This document shows positions 16,446 to 24,500 of a stretch of 64,000 nt of DNA, piece by piece. The DNA lies in contig NZ_CP036401.1 in assembly GCF_004322755.1 (NCBI RefSeq), positions 930,001-994,000 on the forward strand, read 5' to 3'. The notes beneath the pieces were generated by a model. The model ran no database searches. It saw nothing but the letters and a program-made list of their open reading frames with translations, and was not told the DNA's origin. The DNA comes from Pseudoduganella albidiflava. Its GTDB lineage: Bacteria > Pseudomonadota > Gammaproteobacteria > Burkholderiales > Burkholderiaceae_D. The position numbers and the translations under genes were made by a program. Every line of letters starts with the position of its first letter. Positions within the stretch are counted from its first letter, which is position 1.

Positions 16446-17012
16446 TTGAAGTACCTCTATTGGTGATTGTCTTATTGTCAGTGACGATTGTGGAAATACA
16501 GGGAAGTGTGTATTACGCGGTGCAATGGTAACGCCGGCGTATCGGGCCAATCCGGGGTCATGGCAACAAAATGTAACCCCTGTTCCTCCGGCTTGCAGCG
16601 CATTTGCCCGTGGCAAATGAAGCGGGAGGATGATTGTCGGCAGGGCATCTTAAATGGCGCTGAAAATGACCGGTTTTTAACAAATCTTGCGCGTGCTGCC
16701 ACTTTAAAGTTGATTCATGCTGTACAACACGTTACCCTTACACTCTAGGGATCGAATTGACGGAGAGAAACGCGACTAGCGCTGCCGGTGCAGCGGCATG
16801 CCGCGCACCACGGGGAAGCAGTGTCGCGCGATGCTGGGCAATATTGCGCAGTGTGGCGCATTGATGTGCATTGATGTGCGTTGTTGCGCGTTGTTGCGCG
16901 TTGTTGCGCATTTGCTGACATGCACCTACCTCGCAGTGTGCCGCAGCGTGCCTTGTATAGGTGCCTTCAATATAAAACACATACCGTACAACAGGTCGAT
17001 TTTGAGGGAAAA
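16446..17012. other. 567-bp intergenic region between divergent genes
   Basis: Separates the glycine-zipper gene (minus) from the barstar-like gene (plus). It has an AT-richer part (16600-16750) likely to carry the promoters and a block of 10-bp repeats at 16821-16910, listed separately. No convincing coding sequence was found; two short frames here arise from the repeats. Confidence 0.6.
16821..16910. repeat. 10-bp tandem repeat, nine units, consensus TTGTTGCGCA
   Basis: Nine consecutive 10-base blocks, each ending in GCGCA, GTGCA, GCGCG or GGGCA. The last five (16861-16910) are closest: TTGATGTGCA, TTGATGTGCG, TTGTTGCGCG twice and TTGTTGCGCA. The period matches about one turn of DNA. It ends 102 bases upstream of the barstar-like start. 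Confidence 0.8.
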
Positions 17013-17411
17013 ATGAGTTTGTTCTTAACCGTGCCGCCCAACCTCGTTCAGTCCATCAGGGCATTCAGGATCGCTGAACTGCAAGAGGAGGCCGGCCGCC
17101 TGGGCCAGCATTTTTTATATGCGTATTGCCATGCCGGCCTGACCAAGCAGCAAGTACTGGGCATCATTGCCGAATCCTTCAGGTTCCCCAAGCCCTGCGG
17201 CAAGAATTTCGATGCACTGCGTACCACGTTGACGGAAACGCTGTTCCAGGCCGGAGCCCAGCCCGGCTTCGTGATCGTGCTCGAACAACTGCCCAATACC
17301 CAGAAATTCGACCGTGAAGCGCGTGAAACGCTGCTCGACGTGTTCCGCGACGCGGCCGACTGGTGGGCCGAGAAGAAGGTGCCTTTCCGCGTTTTCTACT
17401 CCTTCGAATAG
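17013..17411 (+). CDS. Barstar family protein (ribonuclease inhibitor-like)
   Basis: 132 residues. The C-terminal part carries the barstar signature: an N-terminal helix region, then FRFPKPCGKNFDALRTTLTE with the Asn-Phe-Asp-Ala segment that in barstar faces the barnase active site, and a final beta-strand (PFRVFYSFE). Barstar-type proteins inhibit guanyl-specific ribonucleases. No barnase-like ribonuclease is encoded in the window, so this is an orphan inhibitor or has another target. GAGGGAA lies just upstream of the ATG at 17013. Upstream is the 10-bp repeat block; purN follows 112 bases downstream. Confidence 0.8.
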   Translation: MSLFLTVPPNLVQSIRAFRIAELQEEAGRLGQHFLYAYCHAGLTKQQVLGIIAESFRFPKPCGKNFDALRTTLTETLFQAGAQPGFVIVLEQLPNTQKFDREARETLLDVFRDAADWWAEKKVPFRVFYSFE

Positions 17412-17487
17412 CGCCGGGGCGGCCGGCTGAAGCTTCCTCCGCCGTTGTCGTACCTGCGCCAGGCGGCGGTCCGCCGCTGGTCCGCCG

Positions 17488-17516
17488 TTGGTCTGCCCTT
17501 CCGCAGCGGGTACAAT
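17488..17516 (+). promoter_or_regulatory. Candidate sigma-70 promoter very close to purN
   Basis: TTGGTC, 17 bp, TACAAT ending 7 bases before the purN ATG. If used, transcription would start at or next to the start codon, giving a leaderless or nearly leaderless mRNA. Confidence 0.45.
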
Positions 17517-17523
17517 GTCGGCC

Positions 17524-18207
17524 ATGAAAAACATCGTCATCCTCATTTCGGGCCGCGGCAGCAATATGGAAGCCGTGGTCCGCGCCGCCGAAGCGGAGCA
17601 GTGGCCGGCCCGGATCGCCGCCGTCATCAGCAACCGCGCCGATGCGAAAGGCCTGGAATTCGCCGCGGCGCGCGGCATTCCCACCGCCGTCGTGCCGAAC
17701 AAGGAATACCCGACCCGCGAAGCATTCGATGCCGCGCTGCAGGCCGTGATCGACGGTTTCGCGCCGGATCTCGTCGTGCTGGCGGGCTTCATGCGGATCC
17801 TCACGCCCGGCTTCGTCGAGCATTACGCGGGCCGGATGCTGAACATCCATCCGTCGCTGCTGCCGCTGTTCCCCGGCCTGCATACGCACGAGGCGGCGCT
17901 GGCCGCCGGCCATGCCGAGCATGGCGCCACCGTGCATTTCGTGACCGCGGAGCTGGATCATGGCCCGATGGTGGACCAGGCGCGCGTGGCGGTATTGCCC
18001 GGCGATACCCCGGAAACACTGGCGCAGCGCCTGCTTGTGCAGGAACACATCCTGTATCCGCGCGCCATCCGCTGGTTCATCGAAGATAAACTGACCGTCG
18101 AGAACGGCCAGGTTTACGGACCGCATCGACCGCACGACAGCGCCCTGTCGTCGGCCACCCCGTCGGCCATGTCGTCGCCCCCATCGCCGGCCCCGGCCGC
18201 GAATTAA
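17524..18207 (+). CDS. purN: Phosphoribosylglycinamide formyltransferase
   Basis: 227 residues. Transfers a formyl group from 10-formyltetrahydrofolate to GAR in step three of purine synthesis. Seen: N-terminal phosphate loop ISGRGSNM, VLAGFMRIL, catalytic Asn and His in LNIHPSLLP, and the catalytic Asp region HGPMVDQ. The last 30 or so residues (PHRPHDSALSSATPSAMSS onward) form a Pro/Ser/Ala-rich extension not needed for catalysis. ATG at 17524 fits the family start MKNIVILISGRG; an upstream ATG at 17488 lies in the promoter. The methyltransferase gene follows 18 bases on. Confidence 0.95.
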   Translation: MKNIVILISGRGSNMEAVVRAAEAEQWPARIAAVISNRADAKGLEFAAARGIPTAVVPNKEYPTREAFDAALQAVIDGFAPDLVVLAGFMRILTPGFVEHYAGRMLNIHPSLLPLFPGLHTHEAALAAGHAEHGATVHFVTAELDHGPMVDQARVAVLPGDTPETLAQRLLVQEHILYPRAIRWFIEDKLTVENGQVYGPHRPHDSALSSATPSAMSSPPSPAPAAN

Positions 18208-18225
18208 TTCATCACCAGGATTCCC

Positions 18226-19542
18226 ATGAGATTGCCTCCAGTCGTGCTCGCCAGCGCTGAAGAAGTGCTGCGCGAGATCTTGCGCTTTACCGCGCCGGCG
18301 GACACCACCTTGTCCCGCTACTTCAAGGACCACCCCCGCCTCGGCGGCCGCGAACGCGGCGCGATTGCCGAATGCGTGTATGCGGTGCTGCGCAACAAGA
18401 ACTTCTTCACCGAGTTTTCCGAGCCCAATGGCGGTGCCACGATGCGCCGGCTGACGTTGCTGGGCATGGCCGACGCCGTCGGCATCGAGGCGCTGCCCGG
18501 CCTGACGGACGAGGAAGTGGAGTGGCTGAAGCGGATGCGGGACATCGACCGCTCGCTGCTGCACAAGTCGCTGCGTACCAATATGCCGAAATGGCTGTGG
18601 GAAAAGCTGGCCGAGCAATATGGCGAAGACGAAGCGCTGCAGCTGGCCGATGCGCTGAACACGCCGGCGCCGCTGGACTTGCGCGTCAACGCGCTGAAGG
18701 CGGACCGCGACAAGGTCATCGAGCAGCTGGCCCAGGCGCCGATCGCCGCGACGGCCACGCCGTTCGCGCCGCTGGGCCTGCGCGTGCTGAAGAAGCCGCA
18801 GCTGCAGAACCTGCCACTGTTCAAGGAAGGCGCGATCGAAGTGCAGGACGAGGGCAGCCAGGTGCTGGCGCAGATCCTCGGCGCGCGCCGCGGCGAGATG
18901 GTGGTCGACTTTTGCGCCGGTGCCGGCGGCAAGACGCTGGCGCTGGGCGCGCAGATGCGCAATACCGGTCGCCTGTATGCATTCGACGTGTCGGAAAAGC
19001 GCCTGGCCAAGCTGAAGCCGCGGCTGGCGCGCTCGGGCCTGTCGAACGTGCATCCGGTGGCCATCGCGCATGAACGCGATGCGAAGATCAAGCGGCTGGC
19101 CGGCAAGATCGACCGCGTGCTGGTCGACGCGCCATGCTCCGGTATGGGCACGCTGCGCCGCAACCCGGACGTGAAATGGCGCCAGCCGGTCGAGGCGATC
19201 GCCGAGATGCACGCGAAGCAGGTATCGATCCTGGATGGCGCCGCCCGCCTGGTCAAGGCCGGTGGCCGGCTCGTGTATGCGACCTGCAGCCTGCTGAAGG
19301 AGGAGAACGACGCGGTGGCCGAACAGTTCATCGCGGCCCACCCGGACTTCCACCTCGTGCCGATGAGCCAGGTGCTGGCGGAACAAAAGATCGACCTGGA
19401 CATGGGCGATTACCTGAAGCTGCTGCCGCACAAGCACCAGACCGACGGCTTCTTTGCCGCCGTGTTCGAGCGCAAGCCGATGGCCAAGGCGGTGCCGGCC
19501 GACGAATCCGGCGACGAGGCCGCACCGGAGACCGCTGACTGA
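18226..19542 (+). CDS. RsmB/NOP family class I SAM-dependent RNA cytosine methyltransferase
   Basis: 438 residues. An N-terminal helical (NusB-like in part) region precedes a methyltransferase domain: motif I VVDFCAGAGGKTLALG, LYAFDVSEKRL, motif IV DAPCSGMGTLRRNPD with one conserved Cys, and motif VI VYATCSLL with the catalytic Cys. Family members make 5-methylcytosine in rRNA (RsmB m5C967). It could be RsmB itself, but the sequence is closer to the betaproteobacterial NOP2-type paralogue, so no gene symbol is given. The stop overlaps the next ATG by one base (TGATG). Confidence 0.88.
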   Translation: MRLPPVVLASAEEVLREILRFTAPADTTLSRYFKDHPRLGGRERGAIAECVYAVLRNKNFFTEFSEPNGGATMRRLTLLGMADAVGIEALPGLTDEEVEWLKRMRDIDRSLLHKSLRTNMPKWLWEKLAEQYGEDEALQLADALNTPAPLDLRVNALKADRDKVIEQLAQAPIAATATPFAPLGLRVLKKPQLQNLPLFKEGAIEVQDEGSQVLAQILGARRGEMVVDFCAGAGGKTLALGAQMRNTGRLYAFDVSEKRLAKLKPRLARSGLSNVHPVAIAHERDAKIKRLAGKIDRVLVDAPCSGMGTLRRNPDVKWRQPVEAIAEMHAKQVSILDGAARLVKAGGRLVYATCSLLKEENDAVAEQFIAAHPDFHLVPMSQVLAEQKIDLDMGDYLKLLPHKHQTDGFFAAVFERKPMAKAVPADESGDEAAPETAD

Positions 19543-20870
19543 TGAAACAGATCCCGCTGTCGGCATTGTGGAACGACCTGCTGGGCGACCTGCGCGATGC
19601 GGGCCTGATGTGGCAGCTGGGAGCGCTGGTCCTGTCGGTCGGGCTGGGATGGATGTTGTCGCGGCTGGTGCTGGCCCGCCTCGGCCAGCGCGACGATCGT
19701 ACCGCCATGGCGCGATTTGGCGTGGAAAGCTTTGCGCGCGTGATCGCGCCGCTGGCGATCGTGCTGTTGCTGTGGCTGTCGCAGATCGTGCTGGGGCGCT
19801 GGTATCACGTCAACCTGCTGAAGGTGGCGCTGCCGATCTGGGGCTCGCTGGCGGTGATCCGTCTCACGTTCTACCTGCTGCGGCGGGTGTTCGCGCGCCG
19901 TGGCGAAATCGGCGCGGCAATGCTGACATTCGAGAAGATCTTCCAGCTGCTGGTGTGGGTGGCGTTCGCGCTGTACATCACCGGGTACTGGGACGATATC
20001 TACCGTTACCTGGATCGCAGCGAGCTGCACCTCGGCAAGAGCAGGGTGACGGTGGCGGAAATCCTGCAAGGCATCGTCTCCGTCGTCGTCACGCTGGTGC
20101 TGGCGATGTGGGCCGGCACGGCGCTGGAAGAGCGGCTGATGGGCGTGGATACGCTCAATTCCAATGTCCGGGTGGTGCTGGCACGGGTCGGCCGGGCGCT
20201 GCTGATCGTGGTTGCCGTGCTGTTCAGCCTGAACCTGGTGGGCATCGACCTGACCGTGCTGTCCGTGTTCGGCGGCGCGCTGGGCGTCGGCCTCGGCCTG
20301 GGCCTGCAAAAGATCGCCAGCAATTACGTGTCCGGCTTCATCATCCTGCTGGACCGCAGCCTGCAGATCGGCGACATGATCACCGTCGACAAGTACAGCG
20401 GCCGTGTAGCGCGGATCAATACGCGCTACACGGTATTGCAGGGGCTCGATGGCGTGGAATCGATCGTGCCGAACGAAATGTTCGTGTCCAGCGCGGTGCA
20501 GAACACCACGTTGACGAACAAGGAAGTATGGCTGAGCACCAAGGTGTTTGTTTCCTACGATACCGACCTGGATTTTGCGCTGAAGCTGCTGGAAAAGGCG
20601 GCGGCGACGGTGCCGCGGGTGCTGCAATCGCGCCCGCCCGGCGCCACGCTGCTGGGTTTCGCCGCCGATGGCCTGGAATTGCAGGTGGGCTTCTGGATCG
20701 GCGACCCCGAGAACGGCCGTGGCGGCGTCACTTCCGACGTCAACCGTGCCATCTGGAAAGCGTTGAAGGAGCATGAGGTCATGGTGCCGTATCCGGCGCG
20801 CGAGATGCGCATTATCGGAGCGGCAACGGCCGCCGTGCAGGATCCGGAAATACCACAGGAAACGGTGTGA
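19542..20870 (+). CDS. MscS family mechanosensitive ion channel
   Basis: 442 residues. About five transmembrane helices, the last being the pore helix LTVLSVFGGALGVGLGLGLQKIASNYVSGF with the Gly/Ala packing typical of MscS TM3, followed by the beta domain (LLDRSLQIGDMITVD, INTRYTVLQGLDGVESIVPNEMF) and a cytoplasmic C-terminus. It opens under membrane tension to release solutes in hypoosmotic shock. Translationally coupled to the methyltransferase gene. The 102-base gap to the desaturase holds a TACAAT element. Confidence 0.9.
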   Translation: MKQIPLSALWNDLLGDLRDAGLMWQLGALVLSVGLGWMLSRLVLARLGQRDDRTAMARFGVESFARVIAPLAIVLLLWLSQIVLGRWYHVNLLKVALPIWGSLAVIRLTFYLLRRVFARRGEIGAAMLTFEKIFQLLVWVAFALYITGYWDDIYRYLDRSELHLGKSRVTVAEILQGIVSVVVTLVLAMWAGTALEERLMGVDTLNSNVRVVLARVGRALLIVVAVLFSLNLVGIDLTVLSVFGGALGVGLGLGLQKIASNYVSGFIILLDRSLQIGDMITVDKYSGRVARINTRYTVLQGLDGVESIVPNEMFVSSAVQNTTLTNKEVWLSTKVFVSYDTDLDFALKLLEKAAATVPRVLQSRPPGATLLGFAADGLELQVGFWIGDPENGRGGVTSDVNRAIWKALKEHEVMVPYPAREMRIIGAATAAVQDPEIPQETV

Positions 20871-20972
20871 CGCGGGCCAATCGTCCTGCCTGTCCCGGAC
20901 GAATACGCGTACAATGGATGGTAACGTCTGCTGGCGATGCGCAAGATTTCCGCGCGACTGGAAATCATTTGA

Positions 20973-22178
20973 ATGGATGGAACTAGTTTGAACGCTGTCT
21001 TGGACTTCCTGACGCATGGCATCACCGGTCTGTCGAACTGGCAAACCGTCATCTATACGCTGATCGTTACGCACATCACGATCGCGGCCGTCACGATCTA
21101 TCTGCACCGCCACCAGGCACACCGCGCGCTGGAACTGCACGCGATCCCGAGCCACTTCTTCCGCTTCTGGCTGTGGCTGACCACGGGCCAGGTCACGAAG
21201 GAATGGGCAGCGGTCCACCGCAAGCACCACGCCAAATGCGATACCGAGGAAGATCCGCACAGCCCCGTGACCCGCGGCATCAAGAAAGTATTTTGGGAAG
21301 GCGCCGAGCTGTACCGCGCTGAAACGAAAAACAAGGAAACGCTCGACAAGTACGGCCACGGCACGCCGGACGACTGGATGGAGCGCAACCTGTACACCAA
21401 GTACAGCTGGCAGGGCGTGGCGCTGCTGCTGATCCTGAACGTCATGCTGTTCGGTGCCAAGGGCCTGACAGTGTGGGCCGTACAGATGCTGTGGATCCCG
21501 ATCACGGCCGCCGGCATCATCAACGGCATCGGCCACTACTGGGGTTATCGCAACTTCGATTGCTCGGATGCGGCCACCAACATCATTCCCTGGGGCATCA
21601 TCATCGGCGGCGAAGAGCTGCACAACAATCACCATACCTATGCCACGTCGGCCAAGCTGTCGTCCAAGTGGTATGAGTTCGACATCGGCTGGGGCTATAT
21701 CCGCATGATGGAAATGGTCGGCCTGGCCAAGGTGAAAAAGCTGCCGCCCAAGCCGAAGTTCGCTGCTGCCAAACTGCATGCCGACATCGAAACGCTGCAA
21801 GCCGTGATCGCCAACCGCTACGACGTGATGGCCAAGTACGCCAAGTCGGTCAAGCATGCGTGGGACGAGGAAGTGGAGCACCTGAAGCACAAGGCGCAGC
21901 TGGAATCGGGCGTGCTGAAATCTGCCCGCAAGGCCATGCAGCGCGAACCGGCGAAGCTGGAAGCGGTGCAAAAGGCGCATCTGACGGAGCTGTTCCAGCA
22001 CAGCAAGGCGCTGGAAACCATGCACACCATGCGCGTCGAACTGGGCGTGATCTGGGAGCGTTCGCACTTCACCCGCGAAGAACTGGTGCACAAGCTTCAG
22101 GACTGGTGCCAGCGCGCCGAGGCCTCCGGCATCAAGGCACTGCAAGACTTCTCGCTGCGGCTGCGCAGCTACGCGTAA
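20973..22178 (+). CDS. Acyl-lipid/acyl-CoA delta-9-type fatty acid desaturase
   Basis: 401 residues, membrane di-iron enzyme that introduces a double bond in fatty acyl chains. Three His boxes are present: HRHQAH, HRKHH and HNNHH, with hydrophobic helices between. Unlike shorter desaturases it has a C-terminal extension of about 140 residues (from about 260), predicted mostly helical with repeated Lys/Glu-rich text, of unknown role. ATG 20973 and 20977 (other frame) are near; a TTG at 20988 is a possible start, since no strong ribosome-binding site is seen. A hairpin terminator follows. Confidence 0.85.
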   Translation: MDGTSLNAVLDFLTHGITGLSNWQTVIYTLIVTHITIAAVTIYLHRHQAHRALELHAIPSHFFRFWLWLTTGQVTKEWAAVHRKHHAKCDTEEDPHSPVTRGIKKVFWEGAELYRAETKNKETLDKYGHGTPDDWMERNLYTKYSWQGVALLLILNVMLFGAKGLTVWAVQMLWIPITAAGIINGIGHYWGYRNFDCSDAATNIIPWGIIIGGEELHNNHHTYATSAKLSSKWYEFDIGWGYIRMMEMVGLAKVKKLPPKPKFAAAKLHADIETLQAVIANRYDVMAKYAKSVKHAWDEEVEHLKHKAQLESGVLKSARKAMQREPAKLEAVQKAHLTELFQHSKALETMHTMRVELGVIWERSHFTREELVHKLQDWCQRAEASGIKALQDFSLRLRSYA

Positions 22179-22199
22179 TCCCTGGCAGCACATTAACCA

Positions 22200-22222
22200 A
22201 CGGCCCTTCGGGGCCGTTTTTG
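22200..22222 (+). terminator. Terminator of the desaturase gene
   Basis: Stem ACGGCCC / GGGCCGT with a TTCG tetraloop-type turn and five T, 22 bases after the stop. Confidence 0.85.
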
Positions 22223-22233
22223 TTTGCCCTTGT

Positions 22234-22283
22234 AAAACATTTCCTAAAACTGGGGTCTGACCCCGGTTCCAGGAAATGTTTCC
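22234..22283. repeat. Dispersed palindromic repeat, copy 1
   Basis: Inverted repeat with arms AAACATTTCCTAAAACTGGGGT and GACCCCGGTTCCAGGAAATGTTT around TCT. A second, partial unit (TCCTAAAAATGGGGTCTGACC) follows directly to 22301. Related copies lie near 29.5, 31.1, 40.3, 44.4 and 58.1 kb. Confidence 0.8.
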
Positions 22284-22301
22284 TAAAAATGGGGTCTGAC
22301 C

Positions 22302-22438
22302 TTAATGCCGCTTAGATAAGCCCACCCCAAGTGCAAATTCCGGGGTCAGACCCGGCGGGTCTGACCCCAGCCCTTCGCTGTTGGGGTGAATGCATGCGCT
22401 TCCGACATATCGGGTAACGCTTAACTTAGCGGCATTTG
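22302..22438. mobile_element. MITE-like 137-bp unit with terminal inverted repeats
   Basis: The ends read AATGCCGCTTAGATAAG and, in inverse orientation, AATGCCGCTAAGTTAAG (14 of 17 positions agree). The unit is flanked by a near-perfect 9-base direct repeat, GGTCTGACC and GGTCTAACC, which would be the target duplication, and carries an internal perfect palindrome GGGGTCAGACCC-ggc-GGGTCTGACCCC at 22342-22368. It has no coding capacity. Alternatively these are chance features of adjoining palindromic repeats. Confidence 0.45.
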
Positions 22439-22471
22439 GGTCTAACCCCGGTTCCAAGAAATGTTTCTGAG
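22439..22471. repeat. Dispersed palindromic repeat, partial copy
   Basis: GGTCTAACCCCGGTTCCAAG then AAATGTTTCTGA: the right half of the copy 1 repeat, apparently cut off from its left half by the MITE-like unit. The remainder up to 22526 shows no gene. Confidence 0.7.
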
Positions 22472-22526
22472 AGCGGGGCGGTTCGGCGTTTCGGCTGTCC
22501 CCGATTTTTTACAACACTCCAGATGC

Positions 22527-22554
22527 AAAAAAGCCGCTCGAGAGCGGCTTTTTT
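22527..22554 (-). terminator. Terminator of rpmB-rpmG
   Basis: AAGCCGCTC / GAGCGGCTT hairpin bordered by A and T runs on both sides, so it can act in both directions. It lies 17 bases beyond the rpmG stop. Confidence 0.85.
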
Positions 22555-22570
22555 CGTGGAACAAGATCGA

Positions 22571-22738
22571 TTACTTGATCTTGGTTTCCTTGTACGTCAC
22601 GTGCTTGCGGGCTTTGGGATCGAACTTCATGATCTCCATCTTGCCAGGCATCGTGCGCTTGTTCTTGGTCGTGGTGTAGAAGTGACCCGTGCCAGCGGTC
22701 GATTCCAGCTTGATTTTGTCGCGGCCAGTTTTTGCCAT
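22571..22738 (-). CDS. rpmG: 50S ribosomal protein L33
   Basis: 55 residues, the normal L33 length: [20 protein letters not shown] at the start and [23 protein letters not shown] end. It is a small zinc-independent (cysteine-free) form, so not a zinc-ribbon paralogue. It binds near the E site of the large subunit. The gene follows rpmB by 12 bases in the usual rpmB-rpmG order and ends before a strong terminator. Confidence 0.97.
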   Translation of the reverse strand: MAKTGRDKIKLESTAGTGHFYTTTKNKRTMPGKMEIMKFDPKARKHVTYKETKIK

Positions 22739-22750
22739 GATAGCTCCCTA

Positions 22751-22987
22751 TTAGACTTTTTCGCCGCGAGCGCGCATGTCGGCCAGGACGGCGTCGATGC
22801 CGACCTTGTCGATCACGCGCAGACCGGCGTTGGACAGACGCAGGGAGACCCAGCGGTTTTCAGATTCAACGAAGATGCGGCGGTTCTGCAGGTTCGGCAG
22901 GAAACGACGCTTGGTCTTGTTGTTTGCATGGGAAACGTTGTTGCCGACCATCGGCTTCTTCCCAGTGACTTGGCAAACACGTGCCAT
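22751..22987 (-). CDS. rpmB: 50S ribosomal protein L28
   Basis: 78 residues starting [20 protein letters not shown], with the family end [15 protein letters not shown]. Large-subunit ribosomal protein, cytosolic, here in the classical operon with rpmG. The start at 22987 is fixed by the conserved N-terminus and an AAGGAG site 4-9 bases upstream; a longer open frame to 23056 is the leader. Confidence 0.97.
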   Translation of the reverse strand: MARVCQVTGKKPMVGNNVSHANNKTKRRFLPNLQNRRIFVESENRWVSLRLSNAGLRVIDKVGIDAVLADMRARGEKV

Positions 22988-23027
22988 GTTGCACTCCTTA
23001 GATAACTTCCAAAATTGGAAAAACAGG

Positions 23028-23056
23028 AGTTTATCCAAAAAGCTGAGGTTTTTCAA
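23028..23056 (-). promoter_or_regulatory. Sigma-70 promoter of rpmB-rpmG
   Basis: On the minus strand TTGAAA (23056-23051), 17 bp, TAAACT (23033-23028), about 41 bases before the rpmB start. Confidence 0.65.
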
Positions 23057-23194
23057 TCACTTGTGAAAAACAATTGTGTCACGATCGCGAGGAAAAATTT
23101 AACATTTAGCGGATCTGTGAACGGCCAAGTCCGCCCGGTTGTCCGAAGTCATTGATATCTAACGGTAAACGCCACGCGGGCAGGGAGAGAATTG

Positions 23195-23869
23195 TTACAT
23201 CTGGCCGTTTTCCGCGAAGGAATGCACGCGATGTCCCGCCACAACGAAATGGTCGAGGATGCGGATATCGACCAGCGCCAGTGCCTGTACGAGCGCGCGC
23301 GTGAGCAGCATGTCGGCCTCGCTGGGTTCCGGCGTGCCGGAAGGATGGTTATGCGCCAGCATCACGCTGGCGGCGTTGCGTGTCAGTGCCTCGCGCACGA
23401 CTTCCCTGGGATAGACGCTGGTATGGGTGAGCGTGCCCCGGAACAGTTCGCGCGCCGCGATCAGGCGGTTGCGCACATCCAGGAACAGCACGTGGAACGA
23501 TTCGTAGGGACGGCCAGCCATTGCCAGGCGCAGGTACTGCTTGGCGGCCTGGGGCGAGCAGATCGATTCGCCGGACAGCATTTCGTCGCTGATGGCCCGG
23601 CGCGCCAGCTCGATGACGGCGTTGAGCTGGGCATACTTGGCCGGACCCAGGCCGGGTACCGCGGTAAAATCCTTCAGGCTCGCGCGCAACAGCGCTTGCA
23701 GCGAGCCGAAGTGCCGGACCATGTCGCCGGCCAGTTCGACAGCGTTCTTGCCGCGCATGCCCACGCGCAGGAACACGGCCAGCAATTCCGCGTCCGACAG
23801 GGCTTGCGCGCCTTCGCGGATCAACCGTTCACGCGGGCGCTGGTGCGCCGGCCAGTTCGAGATGCTCAT
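23195..23869 (-). CDS. radC: RadC family JAB-domain protein
   Basis: 224 residues. An N-terminal helix-hairpin-helix-like region ([25 protein letters not shown]) precedes a JAB/MPN-like metalloprotein domain with [14 protein letters not shown], the metal-binding His-His-Asp set. RadC was once linked to DNA repair, but its biochemical role remains unclear; in mobile islands it is a common passenger. AGGAGG five bases before ATG 23869 fixes the start. Divergent from fkpB. Confidence 0.92.
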   Translation of the reverse strand: MSISNWPAHQRPRERLIREGAQALSDAELLAVFLRVGMRGKNAVELAGDMVRHFGSLQALLRASLKDFTAVPGLGPAKYAQLNAVIELARRAISDEMLSGESICSPQAAKQYLRLAMAGRPYESFHVLFLDVRNRLIAARELFRGTLTHTSVYPREVVREALTRNAASVMLAHNHPSGTPEPSEADMLLTRALVQALALVDIRILDHFVVAGHRVHSFAENGQM

Positions 23870-24051
23870 GTGTGCCTCCTTGATCGGAAGGCCATTATCG
23901 GAGGGGGCGAGCCGGGCCATACTGATATGGCGAAGACAGGCGCAAGACTCGTGGCGCCGGCGGCGCCCGGGCAGCGCGATCCGCCGGCTGGCGCCAAGCT
24001 GGCTTACAATACCGGTTTGCCCAGCCAATCGCCCTCAACCCGGGTCATATC

Positions 24052-24495
24052 ATGTCGAACGTCGTCACTCCTTCCGCGTATCTCACCCTGCATTACCGTC
24101 TGGCCAAGCTGGACGGTACCGATATCGTCTCCACCTTCGACGGCAATCCGGCCACGCTGATGCTGGGTTCCGGCCAGCTGGCACCGGTGCTGGAAGAGTT
24201 GCTGCTCGGCTTGCCGGAAGGTACCCATCGAACCTTCGACCTGGAGCCGGGCGTGGCCTTCGGCCCGCGCAATCCGGAGCTGATCCGGCCCGTCACGCGC
24301 GCCACGCTGGACGAGAACTCGGTACCCGGCGCGGAATACCGCGTGGGCGACCTGGTCGATTTCGCGGCACCGGGCGGCGGCCGTTTTTCCGGCATCCTGC
24401 GCGAGCTGCACGACGATGCCGCCATCTTCGACTTCAACCACCCGCTGGCAGGCCAGCCGGTGCGCTTTGAAGTGAACCTGATTTCCGTGTTGTAA
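24052..24495 (+). CDS. fkpB: FKBP-type peptidyl-prolyl cis-trans isomerase (SlpA/FkpB type)
   Basis: 147 residues. A short FKBP domain interrupted by an insert-in-flap region: [48 protein letters not shown], then a second half ending [21 protein letters not shown]. This matches SlpA/FkpB, a small cytosolic folding helper, rather than the His-rich-tailed SlyD. It is immediately upstream of ispH (5 bases), the conserved fkpB-ispH order of gammaproteobacteria and betaproteobacteria. Confidence 0.9.
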   Translation: MSNVVTPSAYLTLHYRLAKLDGTDIVSTFDGNPATLMLGSGQLAPVLEELLLGLPEGTHRTFDLEPGVAFGPRNPELIRPVTRATLDENSVPGAEYRVGDLVDFAAPGGGRFSGILRELHDDAAIFDFNHPLAGQPVRFEVNLISVL

Positions 24496-24500
24496 AACAG

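Noticed and set aside
16738..16980. Minus-strand frame across the 10-bp repeat region
   Set aside because: Its sequence is low-complexity (NAQQRATTH type) and arises from the repeat; no start signal.
17412..17523. Barnase-type ribonuclease partner next to barstar
   Set aside because: The gap to purN is too short, and the opposite side holds only repeats and the glycine-zipper gene.
19410..22193. 927-codon minus-strand open frame across the methyltransferase, MscS and desaturase genes
   Set aside because: It spans three real plus-strand genes and has biased His/Gln/Arg content without domain. An artefact of codon structure.
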